Shown: positions 51,070 to 52,345 of the stretch, one piece after another
Layout: every line of letters starts with the position of its first letter
Position numbering within the stretch: the first letter of the stretch is position 1
Source of the DNA: Phycisphaerae bacterium
Lineage (GTDB): Bacteria; Planctomycetota; Phycisphaerae; Sedimentisphaerales; Anaerobacaceae
Direction of reading: 5' to 3'
Length of the DNA stretch: 52,345 nt
Assembly: GCA_021736645.1 (NCBI GenBank)
Contig: JAIPFM010000190.1
Coordinates: 1-52,345 of the forward strand
Program-made: the position numbers and the translations under genes
Notes under the pieces: model-generated
Databases searched by the model: none
What the model was told of the DNA's origin: nothing
What the model saw: only the letters and a program-made list of their open reading frames with translations

Positions 51070-52345
51070 ATGAGTACCGATATACTAAAACTCGATCCCA
51101 AGCCCGTGTGGCAGCACTTTTACGCCTTAACTCAAATCCCGCGTCCCTCAAAGCACGAGTCTGCGGTGATTGAATTCGTTCGGCAATTCGGCCTGGATCT
51201 GGGCCTGGACACCACCGTGGACAATGTGGGCAATGTCATCATCCGAAAGCCGGCCACACCCGGCTACGAAGACCGGATGTGCGTGTGTCTGCAAAGCCAT
51301 CTGGATATGGTGCCTCAAAAAAACAGTCACGTAAATTTCGATTTTGAAAAAGACCCCATAGACGCCTATATTCTGGACGACTGGGTCACGGCCCGCGATA
51401 CAACCCTGGGCGCGGACAATGGTATTGGCGTCGCCACCGCCATGGCAGTGCTGCAGAGCAAGGATCTGGAGCACGGGCCCCTGGAAGCCCTGTTTACCAT
51501 TGACGAAGAAACCGGCATGACCGGTGCGTTTGGCCTGAAGGCCGATCAACTCCATGCCGACATCTTGATCAATCTGGATTCTGAAGATGAAGGCGAACTC
51601 TACGTGGGGTGTGCTGGCGGGGAGAACACCAATATCACACTGGACTATACGGAAGAGCCCGTGCCTGCAGGTTCGGCTGCCTTCAAGATAAGTGTGACCG
51701 GCATGAAGGGCGGGCATTCGGGACTGGACATCTGCCTGGGGCGCGGCAATGCCATCAAGGTCTTGAATCGATTTTTGTATGAGGCAGCAGCGCAACTGGA
51801 CCTGCGACTGGCCACGATAGATGGCGGGAGCCTGCGTAATGCCATTCCCCGTGAGGCCTTTGCATGGGTGACGCTCCCGAAGACCAGGGCCGCCGCATTT
51901 GAAACGTGCCTGAAGGACTATGCCTGCACAGTCAAATCGGAACTGAAGGTTACAGAACCCACCCTCGACATCACGGCAACGCAAGCGGATCTGCCAAGTG
52001 CACTCATCGACACTCGAACTCAATACAATCTGATCAGGGCAGTTTATGGCTGTCCCAATGGTGTGATTCGCTGGAGCGATTCAGTAGACAACCTTGTGGA
52101 AACCTCCACGAACCTGGCGATCATCAAGTCCGAGCACGGGCAGATCAAGATTGCCGCACTTCAACGCAGCTCTGTCAATTCTGCACGGATCGACATCTGC
52201 CAGCAGATCCGGTGCGTCTTTGAACTGATTGGCGCCACCGTGGTCCACGACGGTGCCTATCCCGGCTGGAATCCCAACATGGACTCGCCCATACTCAAGA
52301 CCACACAGCAGGTGTATCAGGATTTGTTTGGCAAGGTCCCGGAGA
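51070..52345 (+). CDS. pepD: aminoacyl-histidine dipeptidase PepD (3' truncated)
   Basis: The frame runs from the ATG at 51070 (AAAGGAAAG upstream) past the window edge; 425 codons are visible against about 485 in Escherichia coli PepD. It is an M20-family di-zinc peptidase that splits Xaa-His dipeptides such as carnosine and other unspecific dipeptides. Metal and catalytic residues of the first part are present: H77 (SHLDM), D116 (LGADNGIG), D145-E146-E147 (DEETG), and the NLDSEDEGE stretch. The lid-domain motif MKGGHSGLDI is clear. The C-terminal metal histidine lies beyond the window. No signal peptide, so cytoplasmic; it could finish the digestion of peptides released by the secreted S8 and S9 peptidases. 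Confidence 0.92.
   Translation, partial: MSTDILKLDPKPVWQHFYALTQIPRPSKHESAVIEFVRQFGLDLGLDTTVDNVGNVIIRKPATPGYEDRMCVCLQSHLDMVPQKNSHVNFDFEKDPIDAYILDDWVTARDTTLGADNGIGVATAMAVLQSKDLEHGPLEALFTIDEETGMTGAFGLKADQLHADILINLDSEDEGELYVGCAGGENTNITLDYTEEPVPAGSAAFKISVTGMKGGHSGLDICLGRGNAIKVLNRFLYEAAAQLDLRLATIDGGSLRNAIPREAFAWVTLPKTRAAAFETCLKDYACTVKSELKVTEPTLDITATQADLPSALIDTRTQYNLIRAVYGCPNGVIRWSDSVDNLVETSTNLAIIKSEHGQIKIAALQRSSVNSARIDICQQIRCVFELIGATVVHDGAYPGWNPNMDSPILKTTQQVYQDLFGKVPE

Noticed and set aside
51148..52023. 291-residue minus-strand frame at the right end
   Set aside because: It lies opposite the PepD reading frame, which has all family motifs and a promoter.

Overview
The window is bacterial chromosome with a Gram-negative envelope signature: lipobox lipoproteins, LpoB and YcfL homologues, and many Sec-exported or Tat-exported enzymes. 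The mix of secreted glycoside hydrolases (GH2, GH127, GHL6-like, DUF5695, parallel beta-helix, BNR/GH74-like), an HzsA-related cytochrome-like protein and a secreted Ni-superoxide dismutase resembles free-living polysaccharide degraders of the PVC superphylum (Lentisphaerota, Kiritimatiellota or Planctomycetota). That placement is an inference from gene content, because the window holds no rRNA or other firm phylogenetic marker.

Layout. 1-2264 (+): 3' part of an AMP-forming acyl-CoA synthetase (MenE-like), then DNA polymerase IV. 2268-14457 (-): secreted carbohydrate-active and accessory proteins in probable units beta-helix > GHL6-like, TPR protein > ankyrin protein, and GH2 > BNR propeller. 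14839-17574 (+): a large S9 peptidase with its own promoter. 17652-20821 (-): a tight four-gene envelope operon, COG3014-like > unknown lipoprotein > LpoB > YcfL. 21452-31563 (+), divergent from it: a Sel1-repeat lipoprotein, a 2278-residue secreted protein of no recognised family and a TIM-barrel hydrolase, with 26 and 12 nt spacings. 31624-33632 (-): Ni-SOD translationally coupled to a pterin carbinolamine dehydratase, and a UroD/MtaA-type methyltransferase. 33958-38143 (+): an HzsA-related di-heme NPCBM protein and an SMP-30-like lipoprotein. 38582-42483 (-): topoisomerase IV parE-parC. 42934-50938 (+): GH127, DUF5695 and subtilisin-like S8 protease. 51070-end (+): aminoacyl-histidine dipeptidase, cut by the window edge.

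Most gene products act outside the cytoplasm. The hydrolases and proteases could together strip complex plant-type or algal-type glycans and glycoproteins. The 17.6-31.6 kb block looks like a cell-envelope module and its long divergent arm is the least explained part of the window.

Two non-coding patterns stand out. Degenerate period-7 tandem repeats occur at six places, five of them just downstream of stop codons and one captured inside a coding sequence. A pair of inverted, diverged copies of one hairpin repeat lies at 38.3-38.5 kb, with compensatory-looking stem changes around a conserved loop. No tRNA, rRNA, CRISPR array, integrase or intact transposase was found.
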